Shown here piece by piece: positions 1 to 7,994 of a DNA stretch of 64,000 nt. The position numbers and the translations under genes are program-made. Below the pieces are notes generated by a model. The model made no database searches. It had not been told where the DNA came from and saw nothing but the letters and a program-made list of their open reading frames with translations. Source of the DNA: an uncultured Porphyromonadaceae bacterium (GTDB lineage: Bacteria; Bacteroidota; Bacteroidia; Bacteroidales; Muribaculaceae); NCBI GenBank assembly GCA_902491515.1, contig CABUIC010000010.1, positions 22,153 through 86,152 of the forward strand, in the 5' to 3' direction. How positions within the stretch are numbered: the stretch's first letter is position 1; each line of letters begins with the position of its first letter.

Positions 1-2
1 TC

Positions 3-239
3 ACCACACTCGACGTCGCCGAAAAGTACGACATCCACGTGAACCTTGACGGCGGCGGCTACAAAGGCCAGGCCGAGGCTCTCCGTCTCGCCATCGCCCG
101 CGCACTCGTCAAGATCAACCCCGAGGACAAGAGCGTGCTCCGCAAGCACGGCTTCATGACTCGCGACCCCCGCGCCGTCGAGCGCAAGAAGCCCGGTCAG
201 CCCAAGGCTCGCAAGCGCTTCCAGTTCTCCAAGCGTTAA
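3..239 (+). CDS. rpsI: 30S ribosomal protein S9, C-terminal part
   Basis: This is the C-terminal part of ribosomal protein S9; the gene begins before the window. The reading frame is open from base 3. It carries the S9 signature GGGYKGQAEALRLAIARAL and ends in the basic tail KARKRFQFSKR, which in S9 reaches toward the P-site tRNA on the 30S subunit. It lies 150 bases ahead of rpsB in the same direction, which fits the common Bacteroidetes order rplM-rpsI-rpsB-tsf. The rplM part is outside the window. The intervening leader holds a small perfect hairpin at 284-298 (GTTTAG, CAT, CTAAAC) but no clear promoter. Confidence 0.97.
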   Translation, partial: TTLDVAEKYDIHVNLDGGGYKGQAEALRLAIARALVKINPEDKSVLRKHGFMTRDPRAVERKKPGQPKARKRFQFSKR

Positions 240-389
240 TCTCCGCCTTCTTCCCTGGCCCCTCTCTCCCCGAGAGTATAAGTGTTTAGCATCTAAACTT
301 GCCGGATGGAAACGTTCTTCCCTACCGGCCGGTTGATTTCAAAATCCCCAAGAACGTAAACCTCTTTAAAGACCCCGACTTCATAAGTT

Positions 390-1232
390 ATGGCAACTCT
401 TAATTTCGATCAGCTCCTTGAAGCAGGCTGCCACTTCGGACACCTCAAACGCAAATGGAACCCCGCAATGGCACCGTACATCTTCATCGAGAGAAACGGT
501 ATCCACATAATCGACCTCTACAAGACCGCAGCAAAAGTTGACGAAGCCGCAGCTGCGCTCAAGAACATCGCCAAGCAGGGCAAGAAAGTGCTCTTCGTGG
601 CAACCAAGAAGCAGGCCAAGCAGGTGATTGCCGACCTCGCCTCGTCCATCAACATGCCCTACGTTATCGAACGCTGGCCCGGCGGCATGCTCACCAACTT
701 CCCGACAATCCGCAAGGCCGTGCGCAAGATGACTAACATCGACAAGATGCTCAAGGACGGCACATTCGACAATCTTTCCAAGCGCGAGCGCCTTCAGGTG
801 ACCCGTCAGCGCGCAAAGCTCGAGAAGACTCTCGGCTCCATCGCCGACCTCAACCGCCTTCCCTCCGCTCTCTTCGTCGTTGACGTTCATAAGGAACACA
901 TCGCCGTGGCTGAGGCCAACCGTCTCGGCATTCCCGTCTTCGCTATGGTCGACACCAACTCCGACCCCACCAACGTGGACTTCGTGATTCCCGCTAACGA
1001 CGACGCATCCAAGAGCATCGAGCTCATCGCCGGCACCCTCGTGAAGGCTATGGCCGAAGGTCTCGAAGAGCGCAAGGCCGAGAAGCTCGACGCCCCCGCA
1101 GAGGAAGAGGCTCCCGCTGCCGCCGCTCCCAAGCGTGAGCGCCGTCGCGTGCGCCGCAATGCTCCCGAAGCCGAGGCTCCTGCCGCTGAGGCCGCAGAGG
1201 CTCCCGCTGCCGAAGCTCCCGCCGCTGAATAA
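390..1232 (+). CDS. rpsB: 30S ribosomal protein S2
   Basis: This is ribosomal protein S2, 280 residues, needed to finish the 30S subunit and to bind S1. The S2 core is clear: LLEAGCHFGH near the N-terminus, the middle motif RWPGGMLTNF, and VVDVHKEHIAVAEANRLGIPV. The last 50 or so residues form an Ala/Pro/Glu-rich low-complexity tail (repeats of APAAEA) interrupted by a basic patch, KRERRRVRRNAPE. That tail is absent from E. coli S2 (about 240 residues) and accounts for the extra length. The gene is followed 42 bases later by tsf, so the two are almost certainly co-transcribed. Confidence 0.98.
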   Translation: MATLNFDQLLEAGCHFGHLKRKWNPAMAPYIFIERNGIHIIDLYKTAAKVDEAAAALKNIAKQGKKVLFVATKKQAKQVIADLASSINMPYVIERWPGGMLTNFPTIRKAVRKMTNIDKMLKDGTFDNLSKRERLQVTRQRAKLEKTLGSIADLNRLPSALFVVDVHKEHIAVAEANRLGIPVFAMVDTNSDPTNVDFVIPANDDASKSIELIAGTLVKAMAEGLEERKAEKLDAPAEEEAPAAAAPKRERRRVRRNAPEAEAPAAEAAEAPAAEAPAAE

Positions 1233-1274
1233 GCTCCAATTTTTCAAACCGTACAAAAAACACTCAACAACAAT

Positions 1275-2267
1275 ATGGCTGTTACACTCGCAGACATCAC
1301 CAAGCTCCGCAACATCACGAGCGCAGGCATGATGGACTGCAAAAAAGCACTCACGGAAACCAACGGCGACATCGAGGCCGCCGTCGAGATTCTCCGCAAG
1401 AAGGGACAGGCCGTTGCCGCCAAGCGCGAAGACCGCCAGGCTTCCGAAGGCTGCGTCCTTTCCGCACACGAAGGAAACTTCGCCGCCATCGTGGCTCTCA
1501 ACTGCGAAACCGACTTCGTAGCAAAGAACGCCACTTTCGTAGCCGCTACCCAGAAACTTCTTGATGCCGCAATGGCTGCAAAGGCCAAGTCGCTCGACGA
1601 AGTTAAGGCTCTCACTATCGATGGTCTCACCGTTGCCGACTTCATCACTGAAGAGTCCGGCAAGACCGGCGAGAAGGTCGAGCTCAGCGTTTACGAATGG
1701 CTTGAGGCTCCCGCCACCGCTTCTTACAACCACCTCGGCAACAAGCTCTCCACCATCGTTGGCTTCAACGAAGAGGGCGTAGACGCCCAGGTTGCAAAGG
1801 ACGTGGCAATGCAGGTCGCTTCCATGAACCCCGTGGCTGTATGCCGTGAGGAAGTGCCCGCACACATCATCGAGACAGAGCGCACCGTCGCTATCGAGAA
1901 GACCAAGGAAGAGCAGATCCGCAAGGCTGCCGAAGCCGCCCTCAAGAAGGCCGGCCTCAACCCCAACCACTTCGACAGCGAGGACCACATCAACTCCAAC
2001 ATCTCCAAGGGCTGGATCACCGAGGAAGACGCCGAGCGCGGCCGTAAGATTATGGCCGAAGCCGCCGCCGCCAAGGCTGCCAACCTCCCCGCACAGATGA
2101 TCGAGAACATCGCCAACGGTCGTGTGAACAAGTACTTCAAGGAAAACTGCCTCATGGAGCAGGAATTCATCAAGGACGCCACCCTCACCATCGGCGCCTA
2201 CCTTGAGAAAGCTCAGAAGGGCCTCGTAGCCGTTTCCTTCAAGCGCGTGAACCTCAATCAGGACTAA
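1275..2267 (+). CDS. tsf: Translation elongation factor Ts
   Basis: EF-Ts, 330 residues, is the nucleotide exchange factor that recycles EF-Tu-GDP in the cytosol. The N-terminal UBA-like module has the family signature LRNITSAGMMDCKKALTE, and the core begins with the conserved NCETDFVAKN motif that contacts EF-Tu. Length exceeds the E. coli protein (283) through an enlarged core, which is usual in Bacteroidetes. It closes the ribosomal unit and is followed 22 bases later by a strong terminator. Confidence 0.98.
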   Translation: MAVTLADITKLRNITSAGMMDCKKALTETNGDIEAAVEILRKKGQAVAAKREDRQASEGCVLSAHEGNFAAIVALNCETDFVAKNATFVAATQKLLDAAMAAKAKSLDEVKALTIDGLTVADFITEESGKTGEKVELSVYEWLEAPATASYNHLGNKLSTIVGFNEEGVDAQVAKDVAMQVASMNPVAVCREEVPAHIIETERTVAIEKTKEEQIRKAAEAALKKAGLNPNHFDSEDHINSNISKGWITEEDAERGRKIMAEAAAAKAANLPAQMIENIANGRVNKYFKENCLMEQEFIKDATLTIGAYLEKAQKGLVAVSFKRVNLNQD

Positions 2268-2289
2268 TCCCTCGTCCTCTAAAATACCA

Positions 2290-2329
2290 GCCGGGGCTGT
2301 GCGAAATCCGCACAGCCCCGGCGCTTTTT
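2290..2329 (+). terminator. Rho-independent terminator after tsf
   Basis: A perfect 14-bp GC-rich stem (2290-2303 with 2309-2322) with loop AAATC is followed by a T-run at 2325-2329. It sits directly behind tsf on the same strand. Confidence 0.93.
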
Positions 2330-2400
2330 AGTTCCAGTATGGAGCGAGTCAAGCTCAAGTATAATTGCGCTACAGTTGTTCGACGATGGTGCCGAAATCT

Positions 2401-2440
2401 TCGAACTGTAGGACGCACGAGCCGTGCATACTACAATACG
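2401..2440. repeat. Degenerate REP-like palindrome (class A)
   Basis: The text CTGTAGGACGCACGAGCC followed by GTGCATACTACAATACG is a worn copy of the interspersed palindrome seen better at 16817, 30311, 37079 and 37135. The arms GACGCAC and GTGC remain paired. The rest of the gap between tsf and hflX shows nothing else recognisable. Confidence 0.7.
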
Positions 2441-2491
2441 ATAACTGAGGTATTGATGTGATTGGCCTGGGTGTCTCGGTCCCTCACTCCC

Positions 2492-3721
2492 TCACTCCTC
2501 TGAGGGGAGGTCGTCGTATTTCTGGTAGAGGAAGTCGTTGTAGGGGAAGCGGGTGAGGTGGACTTCTTTGGCCATTTCGTAGAGGCGCTGCTTGAGCTCG
2601 TCGATGTTGGTCCCTTTCTTTGCGGAGATGAAGACGCACTGGTCGTTCATGCGCGCCATCCAGGTCTCTTTCAGTTCTTCGAGGGATGCGTTTTCGCGGG
2701 TGCGGGGTGTGAGGTCATCCGCGTCCTTCGGCTTGTAGGTGAATGCGTCGATTTTGTTGAAGACGAGGAGTGTCGGCTTGTCAGCACCGCCGCACACTTC
2801 GGCGAGGGTCTTGTTGACGACTTCGATCTGTTCCTCGAAGTTGGGATGGGAGATGTCGACCACGTGGACGAGGATGTCGGCTTCGCGGACTTCGTCGAGG
2901 GTACTCTTGAAGGAGTCCACGAGATGGGTCGGGAGCTTGCGGATGAAACCTACGGTGTCGGTGAGGAGGAAGGGAAGGTTGTCGATTGTGACTTTGCGCA
3001 CCGTTGTGTCGAGCGTGGCGAAGAGTTTGTTCTCGGCGAAGACGTCGCTCTTGCTGAGGAGGTTCATGAGGGTGGACTTGCCGACGTTGGTGTAGCCGAC
3101 GAGGGCCACGCGGGTGAGCTTTCCGCGGTTTTTGCGCTGTACGGCCTTCTGGCGGTCGATGGCCTTGAGCTCTTCCTTGAGACGCGCAATCTTGTCGAGG
3201 ATTATGCGGCGGTCGGTCTCGATCTGCGTCTCGCCCGGGCCTCGCATGCCGATGCCGCCGCGCTGGCGCTCGAGGTGGGTCCACATGCGCGTCAGGCGCG
3301 GGAGAAGGTACTGGTACTGGGCGAGCTCGACCTGAGTCTTGGCGTTGGCCGTCTGGGCGCGGCGCGCGAAGATGTCGAGGATGAGGCTTGTGCGGTCGAG
3401 GATTTTCACCTGAAGTTCTTTCTCGATGTTGGCGACCTGTTTGGTGGTGAGGTCGTCATCGAAAATCACCATTCCGATTTCGTTGTCCTCGACGTATTTC
3501 TTGATTTCCTCGAGCTTGCCGGTGCCCACGTATGTGCGTGGGTTGGGATATTCGAGCTTTTGGAGAAAGGTCTCTACGGTGTCGGCGCCTGCGGTGTCGG
3601 CGAGAAAAGCCAGTTCGGCGAGATATTCCGTGGCCTTGAGTTCGTCCTGACGGGGAGTTACCAGTCCGACGAGAATTGCGCGTTCCGGGAGTTCCTGCCC
3701 GGGGGGTGTATGTTCAATCAT
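2492..3721 (-). CDS. hflX: GTPase HflX
   Basis: HflX is a ribosome-associated GTPase of the Obg-HflX family that splits stalled 70S ribosomes. From the chosen start it has 409 residues: an N-terminal HflX domain with the glycine-rich GGIGMRGPGETQIETDRR segment (about 155-172), then the G domain with Walker A GYTNVGKST (209-217), switch region FATLDTT, DTVGFIRKLP and NKID. The open frame extends upstream, but that part lies inside the ClC gene. I chose ATG 3721 because an ideal promoter (3746-3777) places the transcript start downstream of the alternative ATG at 3757. The alternative start would add 12 residues and overlap the ClC stop as TAATG. Confidence 0.95.
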   Translation of the reverse strand: MIEHTPPGQELPERAILVGLVTPRQDELKATEYLAELAFLADTAGADTVETFLQKLEYPNPRTYVGTGKLEEIKKYVEDNEIGMVIFDDDLTTKQVANIEKELQVKILDRTSLILDIFARRAQTANAKTQVELAQYQYLLPRLTRMWTHLERQRGGIGMRGPGETQIETDRRIILDKIARLKEELKAIDRQKAVQRKNRGKLTRVALVGYTNVGKSTLMNLLSKSDVFAENKLFATLDTTVRKVTIDNLPFLLTDTVGFIRKLPTHLVDSFKSTLDEVREADILVHVVDISHPNFEEQIEVVNKTLAEVCGGADKPTLLVFNKIDAFTYKPKDADDLTPRTRENASLEELKETWMARMNDQCVFISAKKGTNIDELKQRLYEMAKEVHLTRFPYNDFLYQKYDDLPSEE

Positions 3722-3745
3722 ATGTGTGTCTTGCGGAGTTTTGTG

Positions 3746-3777
3746 CAAAAATAACATTATTTTTTCGGATAGCCAAA
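3746..3777 (-). promoter_or_regulatory. Bacteroidetes-type promoter of hflX inside the ClC 3' end
   Basis: On the minus strand TTTG (3777-3774), exactly 20 bases, then TATTTTTG (3753-3746) match the -33/-7 consensus TTTG/TAnnTTTG. The -33 box lies in the last codons of the ClC gene. Transcription would start near 3738, leaving a leader of under 20 bases before ATG 3721. Confidence 0.8.
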
Positions 3778-5139
3778 AATCCTGTTTCTGACAATCCAGA
3801 CAGTTAAATAGGAGAAAATGGCACAGATGGATATCGGGAGGAGCGAAGCGTATGAGCCTGTCATTTCCGTGGCGACGAAAATGGCCATGAAGGGAGCGCG
3901 GATTATGCCTGCCATCGCTCCCGCCATTCCGAAGAGGGCACAGTGGGCCTCCGGCAACTCCACGCCTGGAATGAGGTTCGCAACAAGTGCGAATAGAAGC
4001 CCGGCCATGGCCCCGGCAAACAGTGTGGGCGCGAACTCTCCGGCCACACCCCCGCCGTGCACCGTAGCGCCGCAGGCCCAGCACTTGGCCAGAAGGATTC
4101 CGGCTACGACGAGAATGGGCGGCCCTGCGTGGATGGCCGCGCCGAGCGCGGCGAAGGGCGAGTCCTGGATGACGGTGGAGTCGTTGCCGTTTACGATGCG
4201 CTCCAGGGCTCCGTATCCCTCTCCGTACAGAGTGGGAAAAATGAAGAGCAGAATACCGATGGTGAGGCCTGCGGCAAGGTTACGCACCCAGGGGCGGTTC
4301 ACGGCGGCGAGGCGCGTTCTGGCAATGTTCATTCCCCAGGAATAGTAGAGGGCGTAGAGTCCGCAGAACACTCCGAGAATCGTCGATACGAACATCATGC
4401 GGGCGTCGAAAACTATTGTTCCGGCGTAGTTGATGTCGGTGAGGCCTCCCGAGAGGGCATATGCTATCATTCCTCCGCTGAGGCATGCTATTGCCAGACC
4501 TATGGCGGCTGTGGCCGAGAGGCTGACGGCCAGACATTCAATCACGAAGAACATCCCTCCGACCGGAGCCTTGAAAATGGCCGCGATGCCCGCTCCGGCT
4601 CCGATAGCAACCAGCAGACGCACCGTCTCGGCGTCGACGCCGAAGATACGGCCGAGGTTGCTTCCGATTGCGGCTCCCGAACTGGCTATCGGGCCTTCGG
4701 AGCCTGCGGAGCCTCCGAAGCCGAGGGTGATTGTCGATGCCGCCAGCGGAGTGAGGATGCGCCTCGCCCGCAGATAGAAATGTCCTTTTTCAAGGCCCAC
4801 CTTTATCTGGTCGACACCGTCGGAGATGTTTGTCCGGAGGACTTTCCGCATAATCAGGCCCGAGATGCAGATGCCGAGCACCGGCACGGCTATGAGCCAG
4901 GGGTTCATGCCCTCCATGCGGAGCCGGGATGTGACAAGGGTGGAGACCCATGCGATGGCGAGTTTGAAGAGCCACGCGGCTACACCGGCGAAAATTCCGG
5001 TAGCGAGCGAGAGGGACAGAAGGAGCGGGGCGCCCTGTGGCCGGAAATTCCGCCGTACAAAGCGTGCCAACGCCCAGTCGGCGCCTTCGGGAGGCGTCGC
5101 AAACTGAGTCTTGCTGTCGTCAGGAAGAAACTGAGCCAT
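3757..5139 (-). CDS. ClC-type chloride channel/antiporter
   Basis: A 460-residue inner-membrane protein of the ClC family with roughly ten hydrophobic segments and no C-terminal CBS domains. The selectivity-filter motif GSAGSEGP (143-150) holds the gating glutamate at 148. A second pore motif, GGVAGEFAPTLFAG, corresponds to the GxFxP region. At the position of the internal proton glutamate of E. coli ClC-ec1 (IIEE) this protein reads VIEC (199-202), so the inner glutamate is cysteine, and the usual GSGIP element is NISDGV. Channel-like or differently coupled transport is therefore possible; that is inference. It lies just upstream of hflX. Confidence 0.92.
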   Translation of the reverse strand: MAQFLPDDSKTQFATPPEGADWALARFVRRNFRPQGAPLLLSLSLATGIFAGVAAWLFKLAIAWVSTLVTSRLRMEGMNPWLIAVPVLGICISGLIMRKVLRTNISDGVDQIKVGLEKGHFYLRARRILTPLAASTITLGFGGSAGSEGPIASSGAAIGSNLGRIFGVDAETVRLLVAIGAGAGIAAIFKAPVGGMFFVIECLAVSLSATAAIGLAIACLSGGMIAYALSGGLTDINYAGTIVFDARMMFVSTILGVFCGLYALYYSWGMNIARTRLAAVNRPWVRNLAAGLTIGILLFIFPTLYGEGYGALERIVNGNDSTVIQDSPFAALGAAIHAGPPILVVAGILLAKCWACGATVHGGGVAGEFAPTLFAGAMAGLLFALVANLIPGVELPEAHCALFGMAGAMAGIIRAPFMAIFVATEMTGSYASLLPISICAIFSYLTVWIVRNRIFGYPKK

Positions 5140-5244
5140 GGCATAAACTATTATTAATCTAAATAAAAACGCCCGGCCATAACCGAAGGTTCGGCCCCGC
5201 CCACCGATTCCGGCTGCCCCTCGTCCTCAAAAAAAACTGCAAAA

Positions 5245-5352
5245 GCGTGCATTATAATCGCGCACTTTTCTGAAATCTGTCAGAAGTATGCGTTATAAGT
5301 ATGCACTTTTACAAAATTTGTTTGGTTTGTACGATATAAATGCGTACTTTTG
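5245..5352 (+). repeat. Three 41-bp repeats carrying dyads, upstream of a DUF4143 ATPase
   Basis: Three imperfect units share the core TATAA, four or so bases, GYAC, TTTT. The TATAA cores start at 5253, 5294 and 5335, exactly 41 bases apart. Each core is flanked by short inverted arms: GTGC/GCAC (5247-5250, 5262-5265), ATGC/GCA around 5288-5305, and GTAC/GTAC (5329-5332, 5344-5347). The third unit contains the -7 box of the downstream gene, so the array looks like a repeated operator/promoter module. Confidence 0.8.
5321..5352 (+). promoter_or_regulatory. Bacteroidetes-type promoter of the first DUF4143 ATPase
   Basis: TTTG (5321-5324), 20 bases, then TACTTTTG (5345-5352). It overlaps the first in-frame ATG at 5340, which cannot be the real start if this promoter is used. 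This decides the start at 5379. Confidence 0.8.
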
Positions 5353-5378
5353 CATCAAAACATATAACTGCGGAAATC

Positions 5379-6584
5379 ATGATTGACCGTCCAAGATATA
5401 CCGAACATATCCTCTCGCGCCTGAACCGCGGGATGATGCTGATTTTAGTCGGCCAGCGTCGCGTTGGCAAGAGCTTCCTTTTGCGCTTGTTAAAACAGCG
5501 ACTCGAAGCAGAGCGTCCTGACGCCAAAATCCTGTATATAAACAAGGAGCTTCAGAATTTCAGCGCCATCAGGACCTCTGACGACTTATATCGCCTCGCC
5601 GCTGAAACACTGGAGCCCGGCGCGGAGAATTATCTTCTCATTGACGAAGTTCAGGATATAGAGGGCTATGAGAACGCTCTCCGAAGCCTCCATGCTGAGG
5701 AGCGCTGTCAGATTGTGGCTACGGGCAGCAATGCCTATGTCTTTTCTTCGGAACTGAGTACCCGTCTCGCGGGCAGACACATAGAAATGCCGGTATACAG
5801 CCTTGGCTATGGGGAATTCCTGAGGTTTCATGGCCTTGCAGACTCCGAGGACAGTTTGCTGAGCTATCTGCGGGTTGGCGGTCTGCCCGGATTGCGCAAT
5901 TTCGATATTTCAGACGAGGGGCAGGTCCGGGACTATCTCCAGGGAGTCTATAACACCATTCTGATGCGGGATGTCGTGGCCCGTGAAAATATCAGGAACG
6001 TGACATTCCTTGAAAATCTTTTGCGTTTCCTTGCCGACAACATGGGGAAGCTTATTTCAGCCTCGAGTATCTCGAAATATATGTCTTCGACCGGCGACAA
6101 GAGTGGTGCGGCTACAACCGCGTCATACATCCGCTTCCTTTCCAACGCATTGCTCATTCATAACGTGCCGCGCTATGACCTTCATGGAAAGAAGCTGTTT
6201 GAACTGCTCGACAAATATTATTTTGCCGACCATGGACTTAGGAACTATCTCTGCGGATTCAACCTTCGCGGTTCTATTGAGAAGGTGATGGAAAACGTGG
6301 TGTACAACCACCTCCGGATTTGCGGGTACAAGGTTACCGTCGGCATCCTCCGCGTCGGAGAAATCGATTTCGTAGCAACCCGCGGAGAGCAGACAATATA
6401 TGTGCAGGTCGCATATCTCCTTGCTTCGCAGGAAACTATCGACCGCGAGTTCGGCAATCTCGCGGCCATCAGGGACAATTATCCCAAGTATGTCGTGTCG
6501 ATGGATCCTGTCACGGGTGAAATGCCCGAATATCCGGGCATTCACCACGTCCATCTCCGCAAGTTCCTGATGACCGAATTATAG
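5379..6584 (+). CDS. AAA+ ATPase with DUF4143 (first copy)
   Basis: A 401-residue P-loop ATPase of the DUF4143 family, cytosolic and of unknown biological role. Walker A is GQRRVGKS (about 20-27) and Walker B is LLIDEVQ. The C-terminal DUF4143 part ends in VGEIDFVA...YVQVAY, which resembles a worn PD-(D/E)XK nuclease core (lysine replaced by glutamine). The start follows from the promoter; an upstream ATG at 5340 would add 13 residues. It stands alone between ClC and the convergent DUF389 gene. Such genes are often erratically distributed and multi-copy; a second one lies at 48317-49453 with a different, apparently intact E-x-D...E-x-K motif. Confidence 0.9.
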   Translation: MIDRPRYTEHILSRLNRGMMLILVGQRRVGKSFLLRLLKQRLEAERPDAKILYINKELQNFSAIRTSDDLYRLAAETLEPGAENYLLIDEVQDIEGYENALRSLHAEERCQIVATGSNAYVFSSELSTRLAGRHIEMPVYSLGYGEFLRFHGLADSEDSLLSYLRVGGLPGLRNFDISDEGQVRDYLQGVYNTILMRDVVARENIRNVTFLENLLRFLADNMGKLISASSISKYMSSTGDKSGAATTASYIRFLSNALLIHNVPRYDLHGKKLFELLDKYYFADHGLRNYLCGFNLRGSIEKVMENVVYNHLRICGYKVTVGILRVGEIDFVATRGEQTIYVQVAYLLASQETIDREFGNLAAIRDNYPKYVVSMDPVTGEMPEYPGIHHVHLRKFLMTEL

Positions 6585-6592
6585 CCCTCCGG

Positions 6593-7990
6593 TTATTTCC
6601 CCTTGGGGAGTTCGACGAGGGTCGGGAGCTCCTTGAGGCTGAGGCGGGCGCGGAGGTATTCAAGGAATTTCTGGCGCTCCTGGGCGCGCATGGGGGCCGA
6701 CGTGCTGACGAGGGCGAGCTCCAGGGTGTCGCGGGCGCCTGTCGACGGGTCGCAGGACACGCTCGAGGTCACGGAGAATGCCGTAATGGTCGGGAAAATC
6801 ACCCTCAGCTCGGGTGCTATAGCCACGGCTATAGTGTCGGAAGCGAGCACCGAGGCGCACACGCGCTGGAGGGAGTCGATTTCGAGCTGCTGGCGCGTGA
6901 TTGTGCCCTGAGTGACGGTGTACATATCGCGGAGCATGCTCGACGAGGCCTGGGCCATGTCTGAGGCCGAGACGGCGGGGGCGTCGCCCTGGATGATGCG
7001 CAGATGTGTGCCGGCGAGGCCGTAGTGGCCGAGTTTGTCTTCCATTGCCAAGAGGAGGGAGTCCTGTGGAAGAATGCGTCCGACGAGCGCCACGGTGAGC
7101 GTCTTGCCCTTTTTGGAGTATGATGATTTTTCGCTGAGCACCTGAGTGTCCGGGAAATCGAATTCCTGGCTTACGAAGCGCTCGCAGTTCTGGCGGAAGT
7201 TGTTCTGTACGTACATCGACCATGTCAGATACACGGCGGGCACCATCGTGAGGAGAGCTATGGTGAGCACGATCCGGCGCACTTTCCTGGCGCGCACGGG
7301 ATTGGAGAAGGCCTTGGGGGCGTATTTCATGAACTTGACGCCTATTGTAGTGGCGCAGGCAATGAACACGCTGTTGATGAAGAAAAGATAGAGGGCTCCG
7401 AGGAAATACTGGGGCTGGAGGGTGGCGAGGCCGTAGCCGACGGTGCAGAGCGGGGGCATGAGGGCCGTGGCGATTGCGACGCCCGGAATGACGTTGCCCT
7501 TGTTCTTGGAGCCGATGGCGAGAATTCCGGCGGCGCCGCCGAAGAAACCGATGAAGACGTCGTAGATTGTCGGCGAGGTGCGGGCCAGGAGCTCGCTGTG
7601 GGCTTCGTTGACGGGAGAGAGGAGGAAATAGAGGCATGAGGTGGCCACGGAGAAGACGGTGGCCATGAAGAGATTGCGGAACGAGCGCTTCATCAGCTCG
7701 AAGTCGTGGATGCCGACCGCGAGTCCGAGCCCGATGATCGGCCCCATGAGCGGGGAGATGAGCATGGCGCCTATGATGACGGCCGTGGAGTTGGTGTTCA
7801 GGCCGAGGGAGGCGATGAAAATCGCCACAATGAGCACGAGGATGTTGATTCCGCGGAAGGAGACGCCTTCGCGGATGGCGGCTTCGGCCTCGGCCTGCGG
7901 GATGAGGAATCCGTTGAGGTCGAAGAAGCCTTTGGCTCGTCCGAAAAGGGCCTGAAGATGCTGCTTGCTGAAGTTGTTCTTGATATTCAT
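6593..7990 (-). CDS. DUF389 family membrane protein
   Basis: A 465-residue integral membrane protein with the DUF389 domain (TIGR00341-like). The diagnostic segment is SLGLNTNSTAVIIGAMLISPLMGPIIGLGLAVG, seen here at about residues 62-94, followed by GVAIATALMPPLCTVGYGLA. After about six membrane spans, a C-terminal soluble part of roughly 220 residues carries weak similarity to nothing I recognise. The function of the family is unknown. Its start lies 4 bases after the tamL stop, so it is the last gene of the tamB-tamL unit. It converges with the ATPase gene, with only 8 bases between stops. Confidence 0.88.
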   Translation of the reverse strand: MNIKNNFSKQHLQALFGRAKGFFDLNGFLIPQAEAEAAIREGVSFRGINILVLIVAIFIASLGLNTNSTAVIIGAMLISPLMGPIIGLGLAVGIHDFELMKRSFRNLFMATVFSVATSCLYFLLSPVNEAHSELLARTSPTIYDVFIGFFGGAAGILAIGSKNKGNVIPGVAIATALMPPLCTVGYGLATLQPQYFLGALYLFFINSVFIACATTIGVKFMKYAPKAFSNPVRARKVRRIVLTIALLTMVPAVYLTWSMYVQNNFRQNCERFVSQEFDFPDTQVLSEKSSYSKKGKTLTVALVGRILPQDSLLLAMEDKLGHYGLAGTHLRIIQGDAPAVSASDMAQASSSMLRDMYTVTQGTITRQQLEIDSLQRVCASVLASDTIAVAIAPELRVIFPTITAFSVTSSVSCDPSTGARDTLELALVSTSAPMRAQERQKFLEYLRARLSLKELPTLVELPKGK

Positions 7991-7994
7991 GGCT

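Noticed and set aside
381..1988. A 535-codon antisense frame over rpsB and tsf, and similar long antisense frames over hflX, tamB, infB, dnaK, M16, carB and carA
   Set aside because: Long antisense frames are expected from the codon bias of GC-rich genes; the opposite strand encodes well-known proteins.
5340..5378. ATG 5340 as start of the first DUF4143 ATPase
   Set aside because: It overlaps a consensus promoter whose transcript would begin downstream; ATG 5379 gives a standard family N-terminus.
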